This document shows, piece after piece, positions 50,184 through 58,103 of a stretch of DNA of 64,000 nt. Location: assembly GCA_002238925.1 (NCBI GenBank), contig MPNH01000016.1, positions 1-64,000 of the forward strand. Direction: 5' to 3'. How positions within the stretch are numbered: the stretch's first letter is position 1; each line of letters opens with the position of its first letter. A program made the position numbers and the translations under genes. Below the pieces are notes generated by a model. The model did no database searches. It was not told the DNA's origin and saw only the letters and a program-made list of their open reading frames with translations. The stretch is from Spirochaetaceae bacterium bin103. GTDB taxonomy: Bacteria; Spirochaetota; Spirochaetia; SZUA-6; Bin103.

Positions 50184-52244
50184 ATGAGACGATTTCGTAT
50201 CGTTACCGGGTTGCTGGTGGCGGTTTTGGGCCTTGCCACGACGGTGACGGCGTTCGCGGGGGGAGAGGACGAGGGCGAAGCGTCCTCCGCGGCGGCAGAG
50301 CCGGCGATGGAGATGGCCAGCGACGCGATTACCGGCTTCGACACCTACAACCTGGACAGCGGCAGGATCACCATCACCTCGTTCGGTGAAGCGCCCATGC
50401 TGGCCGCGATGGTGGCCGAAGGCAGCCTGCCGCCGGTCGAGGAGCGGCTGCCCGACAACCCGCAGGTAATGGAACCGTGGGAGGAGGTCGGCAGCTACGG
50501 CGGCACGCTCAGGACCACCAGTCTGGATCCCACCTGGGACCCGATCATCCGCCACGTGGCCAACGCCGACCTGGTGGAGATGCTGGCAAGTCCCACCGCC
50601 CACCATGCCAACTTGGTGGGCGTGGAAGTGCGCCCCGGGGTGTTCGAGGACTGGTCGATCAGCGACGACGGCACCTCCTGGACGTTCACGCTGCGGCGCG
50701 GCCTGAAGTGGTCGGACGGGGAACGGGTCACCACCGAGGATGTCCGCTTCTTCTTCGAGGACATCATGGAGAACGAGGATCTCTATCCCAACTACCCGGT
50801 GTGGCTGGTGCGCGGGGGTGAGTCCCCCGAGTTCGTTGCGGTCGACGAGCACACCTTCCGCCTCGACTTCGCGGCGCCCTACGGCCTGCTGGAGGTGATT
50901 CTCCATACCCACGGCAGCGGTGGCGTGGGACGGACCATGAAGCCGGCCCACTACCTGAAGCAATTCCATCGCGACTACAACGACATGGACAAGATCCTTC
51001 CGGTCATGAAGGAAAAGGGCTTCGGCGACGACGAGTGGCCGCGCTTCATGCTGGAAACCGGGGCGGGCCTGATGAGCTGGGACGGCACCTACATGATGAG
51101 CGTGATGGAGCCCCTGGAGTTCCCGGTAGTGAACCCGTGGCAGGTGCAGGAGGTTGTCGGCCCCGGCGAATTCCTGTTCGTGCGCAACCCCTACTACTTC
51201 AAGATCGACACCGCCGGCAATCAGCTCCCCTACATCGACTATATCCGCAAGTCCACGGCCGAGGATCCGGAGGTGCTGTCGCTGAAGATTCTGACCGGTG
51301 AGCTGGACGTGGAGGGCGGTTACTTCGTCAAGCTGAGCGACTATCCGCTGTACGTCGAAAACCAGGACAAGGGCAACTTCGACATCCTGCTGACCAAGGA
51401 CTGGCTCGATCACCCGCTGATCTTCTTCTTCAACAACGCGCCGTCCGACCCGGTGCTCAGAGACCTGGTGCAGGACCCGCGTCTCGGCCAGGCGATGTCG
51501 CTGGCGCTCGACCGCCAGGACTTCATCGAGTCGCTGTTCCTGGGCTTTGGCCGTCCCGCGCAGGTGGCGCCGGTTCGCGGCAACCCGATGTTCAGCCAGG
51601 ACCTGGAAGATTCCTACGCGGCCTACGATCCCGACCAAGCCAACGCCTTGCTCGATGCGATGGGCCTGGAGTGGGATGCCAACAACGAATTCCGCCTGCG
51701 TCCCGACGGCGAGCGGTTTACCATCCCGCTGACCTACTACGAGGTGTTCCCGTCGGTCACGCCGGGTTCCGAGCTGGCTTCGCAGTACTGGAAGGCGATC
51801 GGCATCGACGTGCCGACCAAGGTGATGGACGGTGGCGCCTGGTGGACGGCGTTCCAGGCCAACGAGCATGTGCTCACTACCTGGGGTCTGGGCAGTGCCA
51901 GTGTCGTGCCGTCCTGGTTCTTCCAGGGCTTCAGCACCACTACGCCCACCTGGTGGCGCTGGTACCAGACCGGCGGCGCGGAGGGCGTGGAGCCGACCGA
52001 AGCGGGCAAGCGGGTGTACGAGTTGCGCGACATCATCCAGTCCACCCCGTCCGCGGAGGAGCGCCTGGCCGCGAGTCGCGAGGTGTTCGAGATTCAGGCC
52101 GAGCACCTGTGGGTGATCGGCGTGGCGGTGGACGTTCCTTCGCCCCTGGTGCACTCGCGGCGGCTCGGCAACATCGGCATCGCCAAGGACTTCTACAACA
52201 TCACCGTGCTCGACGGCGGCGAACAGTGGTTCTTCAAGAACTGA
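50184..52244 (+). CDS. Family 5 extracellular solute-binding protein, system 2
   Basis: 686 residues from the ATG at 50184, preceded by GAGGAGAA. The signal peptide (IVTGLLVAVLGLATTVTAFA) is followed by GGEDEGE. It shares the N-terminal mature block EAPMLAAMVAEGSLPPVEERLPD with system 1, and has the family blocks LRRGLKWSDGERVTTEDVRF, DPRLGQAMSLALDRQDFIE and YNDMDKILPVM. It is a paralogue of the system 1 binding protein, not a near-copy. It should bind a related but different peptide or oligosaccharide. Two permease genes follow on the same strand. Confidence 0.93.
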   Translation: MRRFRIVTGLLVAVLGLATTVTAFAGGEDEGEASSAAAEPAMEMASDAITGFDTYNLDSGRITITSFGEAPMLAAMVAEGSLPPVEERLPDNPQVMEPWEEVGSYGGTLRTTSLDPTWDPIIRHVANADLVEMLASPTAHHANLVGVEVRPGVFEDWSISDDGTSWTFTLRRGLKWSDGERVTTEDVRFFFEDIMENEDLYPNYPVWLVRGGESPEFVAVDEHTFRLDFAAPYGLLEVILHTHGSGGVGRTMKPAHYLKQFHRDYNDMDKILPVMKEKGFGDDEWPRFMLETGAGLMSWDGTYMMSVMEPLEFPVVNPWQVQEVVGPGEFLFVRNPYYFKIDTAGNQLPYIDYIRKSTAEDPEVLSLKILTGELDVEGGYFVKLSDYPLYVENQDKGNFDILLTKDWLDHPLIFFFNNAPSDPVLRDLVQDPRLGQAMSLALDRQDFIESLFLGFGRPAQVAPVRGNPMFSQDLEDSYAAYDPDQANALLDAMGLEWDANNEFRLRPDGERFTIPLTYYEVFPSVTPGSELASQYWKAIGIDVPTKVMDGGAWWTAFQANEHVLTTWGLGSASVVPSWFFQGFSTTTPTWWRWYQTGGAEGVEPTEAGKRVYELRDIIQSTPSAEERLAASREVFEIQAEHLWVIGVAVDVPSPLVHSRRLGNIGIAKDFYNITVLDGGEQWFFKN

Positions 52245-52287
52245 TGGTTCTTTTGGAACTGACCCGCACCAACTTGACGTGATTGCT

Positions 52288-52319
52288 GCGCCGGCCGCCG
52301 TATCAGCGGCGGCCGGCGC
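52288..52319 (+). promoter_or_regulatory. Perfect 13-bp stem-loop between binding-protein and permease genes, system 2
   Basis: GCGCCGGCCGCCG pairs perfectly with CGGCGGCCGGCGC around the 6-base loop TATCAG. It begins 44 bases after the binding-protein stop and ends 11 before the permease start, without a T-run. Location and form match the hairpin of system 1, though the sequence differs. Confidence 0.6.
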
Positions 52320-52330
52320 CTGCTGATGCC

Positions 52331-53323
52331 GTGCTGTATTACCTCCTGCGCCGTTCGCTCTACATGCTGCTTCTGCTGGTGGTACTGTCAATGGCGGGAT
52401 TCGCCATCATCCAGCTCCCACCCGGCGACTACCTGAACAGCTATATCCAGGCGCTGGCGATGCGCGGCGCCGCCCCCGACGAAGCGGAGCTGGCCGCGTT
52501 GAAACGGCAGTACGGCCTCGACCTGCCGCTGCACCGCCAATACCTGAAGTGGGCCGGACGGGCGCTGGCCGGTGATTTCGGACGCTCCATGGACTGGCGC
52601 AAGCCGGTCTCGGAGCTGATCGCCGACCGCATGCTGCTGACGGTAATCATGAACGCCGCGGCGATGGTATTCATCTACGTGGTGGCGGTTCCGATCGGGA
52701 TCTACGCCGCCACCCACCAGTACTCGGTCGGCGACCACGCGCTGACGGTGGTCAGCCTGACCGGGCTGGCAACGCCGCAGTTCCTGCTGGCGCTGGTGCT
52801 GATGGTATTCATGGTGCGCCAGTTCGGCGCCAGCGTGGGCGGCCTGTTCTCGCCCGAGTACGTCGACGCCGCCTGGAGCGTGGGCCGGGTGATCGACCTT
52901 ATGGCGCACCTGCCGGTGCCGGTGATCATCATTGGTCTGTCCGGGACCGCGGCGCTGATCCGGGTGATGCGCAGCGGCGTGCTCGACGAGTTGAAGAAGC
53001 AGTACGTGGTGACCGCCCGCGCCAAGGGCGCCGCCGAACGCGCCCTGCTGTTCAAGTACCCGGTGCGGGTGGCGATCAACCCGATCATCAGCACCGTCGG
53101 CTGGATGCTGCCGGCCACCATCTCCGGCGGCACCATCACGGCGGTGGTGCTCAGCCTGCCGACGGTGGGCCCGATGCTGCTGCGCGCCCTGCGCAACCAG
53201 GACATGTTCCTCGGCGGCACCATCGTGATGCTGCTCGGCTTCCTGACCGTGATCGGAACCTTCGTCTCCGACATGCTGCTGATGTGGATCGACCCGCGCA
53301 TCCGCTACGAGCGGAGCACCTGA
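52331..53323 (+). CDS. ABC transporter permease, OppB/DppB type, system 2
   Basis: 330 residues from the GTG at 52331 (VLYYLLRRSLYMLLLLVVL), the start that matches its system 1 paralogue; a start at 52283 would run through the hairpin. It has about six membrane segments, the GFAIIQLPPGDYLNSY motif and an EAA loop in YVVTARAKGAAERALLFKYPVRVAINP. It is highly similar to the system 1 OppB over the whole length. It is 4 bases from the following OppC gene. Confidence 0.91.
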   Translation: MLYYLLRRSLYMLLLLVVLSMAGFAIIQLPPGDYLNSYIQALAMRGAAPDEAELAALKRQYGLDLPLHRQYLKWAGRALAGDFGRSMDWRKPVSELIADRMLLTVIMNAAAMVFIYVVAVPIGIYAATHQYSVGDHALTVVSLTGLATPQFLLALVLMVFMVRQFGASVGGLFSPEYVDAAWSVGRVIDLMAHLPVPVIIIGLSGTAALIRVMRSGVLDELKKQYVVTARAKGAAERALLFKYPVRVAINPIISTVGWMLPATISGGTITAVVLSLPTVGPMLLRALRNQDMFLGGTIVMLLGFLTVIGTFVSDMLLMWIDPRIRYERST

Positions 53324-53327
53324 ACCG

Positions 53328-54467
53328 GTGGCGGAGCCGGCTGTCTCGAACGCTGCCGCCACCGCCGAGCAGGCGGAGGAGCGCCTCTATCTCGCGTCGC
53401 AATGGCAGCTCATGTGGCGCCGCCTGGGCCGCCACCGGGTGGCGCTCGCCGGCGGCGCGGTGCTGCTGCTGTTCTACCTCACCATGTGCCTGGGCGCGGA
53501 GTTCTTCGCCACCTACGCCAGGGACACCCGCTTCAAGGAGTTCTCGTTCGCTCCGCCTTCGCGTGTCCGCGTGATCGACGCCGACGGGCGCCTGCGGCTG
53601 CCGTTCGTGTACGGCCTGGAGCCGGGGCGCGACCCGGTGTCGTTCCGCAAGGTGTACACGGAGGACGTGACCGTGCGCTACCCGCTGCGGCTGTTCACGC
53701 GCGGCGAGCGGTATGAGCTGTGGGGGCTGATTCCGGCTGACCGCCACCTGATCGGCGTGGCCGAGCCCGGCCTGCTGCTGCTGTTCGGCAGCGACGAGCT
53801 GGGCCGCGACCTGTTTTCGCGCACCCTGTACGGCGGCCGCATCTCGCTGTCTATCGGCCTGGTCGGGGTGGCGGTGAGCTTCGTGCTCGGCTGTATCCTG
53901 GGCGGAGTGTCCGGGTTCTACGGCGGGGCGATCGACAATACCATTCAGCGCGTTATCGAGTTCCTGCTGTCGATACCCACCATTCCGCTGTGGATGGCGC
54001 TGGCGGCGGCGGTGCCGGTCGACTGGCCGCCGTTGCGCGTGTACTTCGGCATTACCATCATCCTGTCGATCATTGGCTGGACGGCACTGGCGCGGGTGGT
54101 GCGCGGCAAGCTGATCAGCACCCGCGAGGAAGACTTCGTGGTGGCAGCTCAGATCGCCGGCTCCACCGAGCGCAAGATCATCGTACGCCACCTGCTGCCG
54201 TCGTTTCTGAGCTACCTGATCGTCGACCTGACCCTGTCGATCCCGCGCATGATCCTGGGCGAGACCGCGCTCAGCTTCCTGGGCCTGGGGCTGCGCCCGC
54301 CGGTGGTGAGTTGGGGCGTGCTGCTGAACCAGGCGCAGAACGTGAAGGCGGTGGCCCTGCACCCGTGGATGATGATTCCCGCGATCTTCGTGATCGTGTC
54401 GGTGCTGGCCTTCAACCTGCTCGGTGACGGCCTGCGCGACGCCGCCGACCCCTACGCATCTCATTAA
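53328..54467 (+). CDS. ABC transporter permease, OppC/YejE type with large first loop, system 2
   Basis: 379 residues from a GTG at 53328. The layout repeats that of system 1: one membrane segment (VALAGGAVLLLFYLTMCLGAEFF), a long periplasmic loop with FVYGLEPGRDPVSFRKVYTEDVTVRYP, then LFGSDELGRDLFSRTLYGGRISLSIGL and the EAA loop EEDFVVAAQIAGSTERKIIVRHLLPSF. It ends in GLRDAADPYASH. The two loops are related in sequence, so the systems arose by duplication of a whole operon. No ATPase subunits follow. Confidence 0.92.
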   Translation: MAEPAVSNAAATAEQAEERLYLASQWQLMWRRLGRHRVALAGGAVLLLFYLTMCLGAEFFATYARDTRFKEFSFAPPSRVRVIDADGRLRLPFVYGLEPGRDPVSFRKVYTEDVTVRYPLRLFTRGERYELWGLIPADRHLIGVAEPGLLLLFGSDELGRDLFSRTLYGGRISLSIGLVGVAVSFVLGCILGGVSGFYGGAIDNTIQRVIEFLLSIPTIPLWMALAAAVPVDWPPLRVYFGITIILSIIGWTALARVVRGKLISTREEDFVVAAQIAGSTERKIIVRHLLPSFLSYLIVDLTLSIPRMILGETALSFLGLGLRPPVVSWGVLLNQAQNVKAVALHPWMMIPAIFVIVSVLAFNLLGDGLRDAADPYASH

Positions 54468-54492
54468 TGCCTGACGCCTCGCACCCGGCTAC

Positions 54493-54675
54493 GGTGACGA
54501 GCGAGAATCAGATCCCACGATCCCGCCATCGGAACTGCTCATTGCCGCAACCGCGCTGTCCCGAGGCGACGCGATCGTCACCGGAGATGCGCACCACTTC
54601 GACCGCGTCACGGGGCATCGCGGTCCACCACTTCAACGAAGGATCGTGAGTGGTACACGGCGCCGCCACGGGTAG
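54493..54675 (+). pseudogene. C-terminal relic of a PIN-domain (VapC-like) toxin
   Basis: Read in one frame this stretch gives IPPSELLIAATALSRGDAIV and TGDAHHFDRVTGH, matching the PIN C-terminal block (D/E-x-L-I-A-A-T-A-L-x-x-G, then V-T-G-D-x-x-x-F). The N-terminal half with the first acidic ligand is missing, there is no start codon nearby, and the frame runs into unrelated text before a stop at 54675. It therefore looks like a dead piece of a TA locus. The remaining ~190 bases before the P450 gene (54676-54866) show no protein-like frame or clear signal. Confidence 0.55.
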
Positions 54676-54866
54676 TCGGCAAGGTCTCCAATACCAAGCG
54701 TGGCGCCACAACGCCAGCGGCGGAACTTACTTGACCCCACGCTTGACCGGTTCGCCCTTGACTAGCATCCTGTACCGGACATGCTGTCGCACACTCCTCG
54801 CACGTCGGGATCATCGACGGGTGGGGACGGGAGCCGTCTGTTGTCGACTTGGCACGGTTGAGGCTG

Positions 54867-56879
54867 ATGCTGCGGATCGCGGAAGAGATTCTCGTTCTCA
54901 TTATCGATAGCGAAAAGGGCGGCATCCGTGCCTCCCTCTCGGACCATTCCCGTGACGTTGTGATTGCCGGCGCGGTATTGATGGACCTGGCGCTGGAACA
55001 ACGCATCGACACGGATCTTCAGCAACTGTTTCCCGTCGATCCCACGCCGCTCGGAGACGACCTGCTCGATTCCACCCTGGCGGACATCTGCGCGGAAACG
55101 AATTACCGCGACGCCGCCTACGGGGTCACTCGTACCGCGGCGAGAAGTGACCAAATCCGCCAGCGGGCGCTCGACCGACTTGTCGCGCACGGCATACTCG
55201 ACAGCGAAGAAAACGGCATGGTGTTTCTTTCACGGTTGATTTCACGCGTCCGGCGCTATCCTCCCGCCAGCATGAGAGCCACGGAGGATGTCGAGTTCCG
55301 GATCATGCGAGTGATCTTCAGTCAGGACATCCCCGAACCGCGCGACGCCGTGATCATCGGGCTCGCGGCATCGTGCGGCGTGTTCGAGAGCCTGCTCTCC
55401 CCACAGGAGCTCGCGGAGGTCCAGGGACGGATCGATGAGATCGCTCAGCTCGATCTTATCGGAAGAGTGGTCACGGAGGCTCTCCGCGGGATTGATCCTC
55501 CCACACCGCGCGGCATGCCGGCGCGTCTGCCCGAAGAGATACCGCAGGCGCCCGGATGGCCGCTCCTCGGCAATGCATTCGAGATGGCGGGCGATCTGCG
55601 CGCATTCCTCACACGGCAATACCTGCAGCACGGTCCGGTGTTCCGCGTGCGGGCGTTCAATCGCCACTACATCGCACTCGTCGGTCCGGAAGCGAATAAC
55701 TTTGTCACCAACTCGGGACAGAACCATCTTCGCTCGTTCGAAACCTGGCGCGATTTCAACACCGTCAACGGCGGTCTTCATGTCCTGATGAGCATGGACG
55801 GCCCCGAGCACCTGCGCATGCGCAAGGTGCAGGCGGATGGATACTCGCCCAAGCTCATCGAGAGCCGGCTCGACGATGTCGTCGACATCACCCGCCGCGG
55901 GATCGCCGGATGGCCCGAGGGCCAGGCCATGAGCGTCCTCAATGCGTTGCAGCGCATCGTCGCCGAGCAACTCGGCGTGCTGCTTACCGGCGTTCCGCCA
56001 CGAGACTACCTCGACGACGTGGCTGCCTTTCTCGACGTGCTGCTGAAGACGCAGGTGACCCGGCAGTGGCCGGCCCTGTTGGTTCACCTGCCGCGATTTC
56101 AGCGCGCGCGCAAGCGTGCCAACGAACTGTACAAAGAACTGCTCACCGTCCACGAGCGCGAGGCGCACGCAGGCGGCGATGCCGATTACATCGACACCCT
56201 CATCAACCTGCACCGAACCGACCCGCAGTTCTTCCCGGAGACGGACATGATGTTGGCGTTCCTGGGTCCCTATTTTGCCGGACTCGATACCTCGGCTTCC
56301 GTGTGTTCGTTCATGCTCCACGCAATCCTGACTCACCCGGAGTTGCACGCGCAGATGACCGCCGAAGTGGATTCTTGGTTCGACAACGGTGCGCTCACGG
56401 TGCAGTCCTTGCGCAAGCTCGATGTGACCCATAGCATCGCGCTCGAGACGCTGCGCATGTATCCCATCATCCCTGCCATACCACGGGTCGTCACGAACAC
56501 GTTCGAGTTCGGCGGCTATGAGATCCCGGCCGGGTCCCACGTACTGATCGGCAGCACCGTGGCACATCACCTGCCCGAGTGCTTCCCCGATCCGGGGCGC
56601 TTCGACATCGAGCGCTACGGCCGCGAGCGCGCCGAGCATCGACGGGCCGGAGCCTTTGCACCATTAGGCGTCGGACGACATCGTTGTCTGGGTTTCGCGT
56701 TTGCCGAGGTGCAGATTGCGATCACGATGGCGACTATCGTGCGCGAGACCGAATTGGTGCTCGAGCGACCGGACCGCCCGCTCAAGATCAAGCATGCGCC
56801 GCTCCCTCACCCGGCCGGCTCGTTCCGGGTTCGGGTGGTCCGCCGCCGTGGCGGAGAGGCATCGGAGCGGTCCCGGTGA
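54867..56879 (+). CDS. Fusion of a GPP34 (GOLPH3-like) domain and a cytochrome P450
   Basis: 670 residues from the ATG at 54867 (a TTG at 54849 is possible). Residues 1 to ~210 fit the GPP34/GOLPH3 domain: IAEEILVLIIDSEKGGIRAS, AGAVLMDLALEQRIDTD, VDPTPLGDDLLDSTL, ALDRLVAHGILDSEENG and a Leu-rich end. In eukaryotes GPP34 binds phosphatidylinositol-4-phosphate; bacterial roles are unknown. Residues ~215-670 are a P450: I-helix AGLDTSAS (A471, D474, T475), ExxR at E527-R530 (ETLR), and heme loop LGVGRHRCLG with Cys607. The usual Phe seven residues before the Cys is Leu600. The heme site otherwise resembles CYP51-type enzymes. There is no membrane anchor, so GPP34 could tether the enzyme to a membrane or bring it a lipid. 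The next gene overlaps its stop. Confidence 0.85.
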   Translation: MLRIAEEILVLIIDSEKGGIRASLSDHSRDVVIAGAVLMDLALEQRIDTDLQQLFPVDPTPLGDDLLDSTLADICAETNYRDAAYGVTRTAARSDQIRQRALDRLVAHGILDSEENGMVFLSRLISRVRRYPPASMRATEDVEFRIMRVIFSQDIPEPRDAVIIGLAASCGVFESLLSPQELAEVQGRIDEIAQLDLIGRVVTEALRGIDPPTPRGMPARLPEEIPQAPGWPLLGNAFEMAGDLRAFLTRQYLQHGPVFRVRAFNRHYIALVGPEANNFVTNSGQNHLRSFETWRDFNTVNGGLHVLMSMDGPEHLRMRKVQADGYSPKLIESRLDDVVDITRRGIAGWPEGQAMSVLNALQRIVAEQLGVLLTGVPPRDYLDDVAAFLDVLLKTQVTRQWPALLVHLPRFQRARKRANELYKELLTVHEREAHAGGDADYIDTLINLHRTDPQFFPETDMMLAFLGPYFAGLDTSASVCSFMLHAILTHPELHAQMTAEVDSWFDNGALTVQSLRKLDVTHSIALETLRMYPIIPAIPRVVTNTFEFGGYEIPAGSHVLIGSTVAHHLPECFPDPGRFDIERYGRERAEHRRAGAFAPLGVGRHRCLGFAFAEVQIAITMATIVRETELVLERPDRPLKIKHAPLPHPAGSFRVRVVRRRGGEASERSR

Positions 56880-58093
56880 CCGGCCACTCGCTCACCTGCC
56901 GGGACGCGGACGGCATCACAGTGGACTGGATGCGGCGCGCACTTCGTGCGGGCGGCGTCTCCGACCCATCGGAAGTAAAGGAAGTCGTGGTCGAAAACCT
57001 GGGGGCGGCTACGAATGCGTTCGGTAGCCTCTTGCGTTGTCATCTGGTCGCGCAGGACGGCTCTCCCGCGGTGCCACGGAGCGTGATCGTGAAATTTCCC
57101 ACCGACAGCGCGCTGGCGATGAGGTTCGCCAAGTGGCTCGCGATTCACCAGCGGGAGTACGATTTCTATCGCCAAGTGGCGGCCCATGCGCCGATTCGAT
57201 CGCCAGCTTTCCTGTACGGCGAGTTCGACGAAGACAGCCACCGGTTTGTCCTGGTCCTCGAAGATCTCCGCCCGATGGAGGCGACGCCCCAGGCGGTTGG
57301 CGTCAACGCCGAACGCGCACGGATCGCCGTTCGGGAGCTTGCCAACCTGCATGGAATGTTCTGGGAAGCGGTCGACAGGCCCCCGGTAGCCGGCAGCTAC
57401 GACTGTCTCAGCCCGCGTTACGGACGGCGCATGCAGAGTGCCTACCTGCTGTGCCTTCCGCTGGTCCTGGAGCGCTTCAGCGACCACTTCTCGACCGGGA
57501 CGGGACGTTTGGTGGAGGCCTTCGGGACACGGATCGGCGCACACTTCGCAAACGTGGCGACCGGACCCGTTACTTTCATCCACGGGGACTACCGTGGGGA
57601 GAACCTGCTGTTCGACCCGGGTGACGCGGCCAAGCCCGCGGTCGTCGATTGGCAAGGCTGCGGCTTCGGCAGCGGCCTGTACGACGTCGCGTATTTCTTG
57701 GGAACCAGCGTTTCCGTCGACGATCGCCGGCGCATCGAGCGGCAGGTGGTGCAGGAATACCACGACATCGTGTGTCGCCACGGAGCAAAGAGCCTTTCGT
57801 TGGACGATTGCTGGCGCAGCTATCGCCAAAACATGCTCAGCTCGGTCGTTCCCTGCATACTGGGGTGCGGAGGGATGGAGATGGCCGATCCGCGCATGCT
57901 GGATCTGGCCAAGGTGGGCCTGCACCGGATACTGACCGCGGTCGAAGACCTGGACGCCGGGGAATTCCTGCCCACATCCATGGGGTCTCATTTCTCGAGG
58001 CTGTCGTTGTGTGGCTACCAGGCATACAAGCTCGTTCACCGTCTGCGGCGGAACAAGAACCATCCACCCGTGGCGCCCGGCGCACGGCAGTAG
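56876..58093 (+). CDS. CHK/APH-like phosphotransferase
   Basis: 405 residues from a GTG at 56876 that overlaps the P450 stop (GTGA). Kinase landmarks are SVIVKFP (K73), LEDLRPMEATP, the Brenner loop FIHGDYRGENLLF (H236, D238, N243) and the metal Asp in VVDWQGCGFGSGLYDVAYFLG (D258). The sequence pattern, with E-D-L and D-W-Q, is closer to ecdysteroid/choline-kinase-like (CHK) proteins than to classical aminoglycoside kinases. Such bacterial kinases often phosphorylate small hydroxylated molecules. Its translational coupling to the P450 suggests that it phosphorylates the P450 product or substrate, either for activation or for self-protection. Confidence 0.85.
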   Translation: MTGHSLTCRDADGITVDWMRRALRAGGVSDPSEVKEVVVENLGAATNAFGSLLRCHLVAQDGSPAVPRSVIVKFPTDSALAMRFAKWLAIHQREYDFYRQVAAHAPIRSPAFLYGEFDEDSHRFVLVLEDLRPMEATPQAVGVNAERARIAVRELANLHGMFWEAVDRPPVAGSYDCLSPRYGRRMQSAYLLCLPLVLERFSDHFSTGTGRLVEAFGTRIGAHFANVATGPVTFIHGDYRGENLLFDPGDAAKPAVVDWQGCGFGSGLYDVAYFLGTSVSVDDRRRIERQVVQEYHDIVCRHGAKSLSLDDCWRSYRQNMLSSVVPCILGCGGMEMADPRMLDLAKVGLHRILTAVEDLDAGEFLPTSMGSHFSRLSLCGYQAYKLVHRLRRNKNHPPVAPGARQ

Positions 58094-58103
58094 GACCGCG
58101 TGG

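Noticed and set aside
49647-52391. A 914-codon open frame on the minus strand
   Set aside because: It runs antisense through the system 2 binding-protein gene, which has a clear signal peptide and ribosome-binding site.
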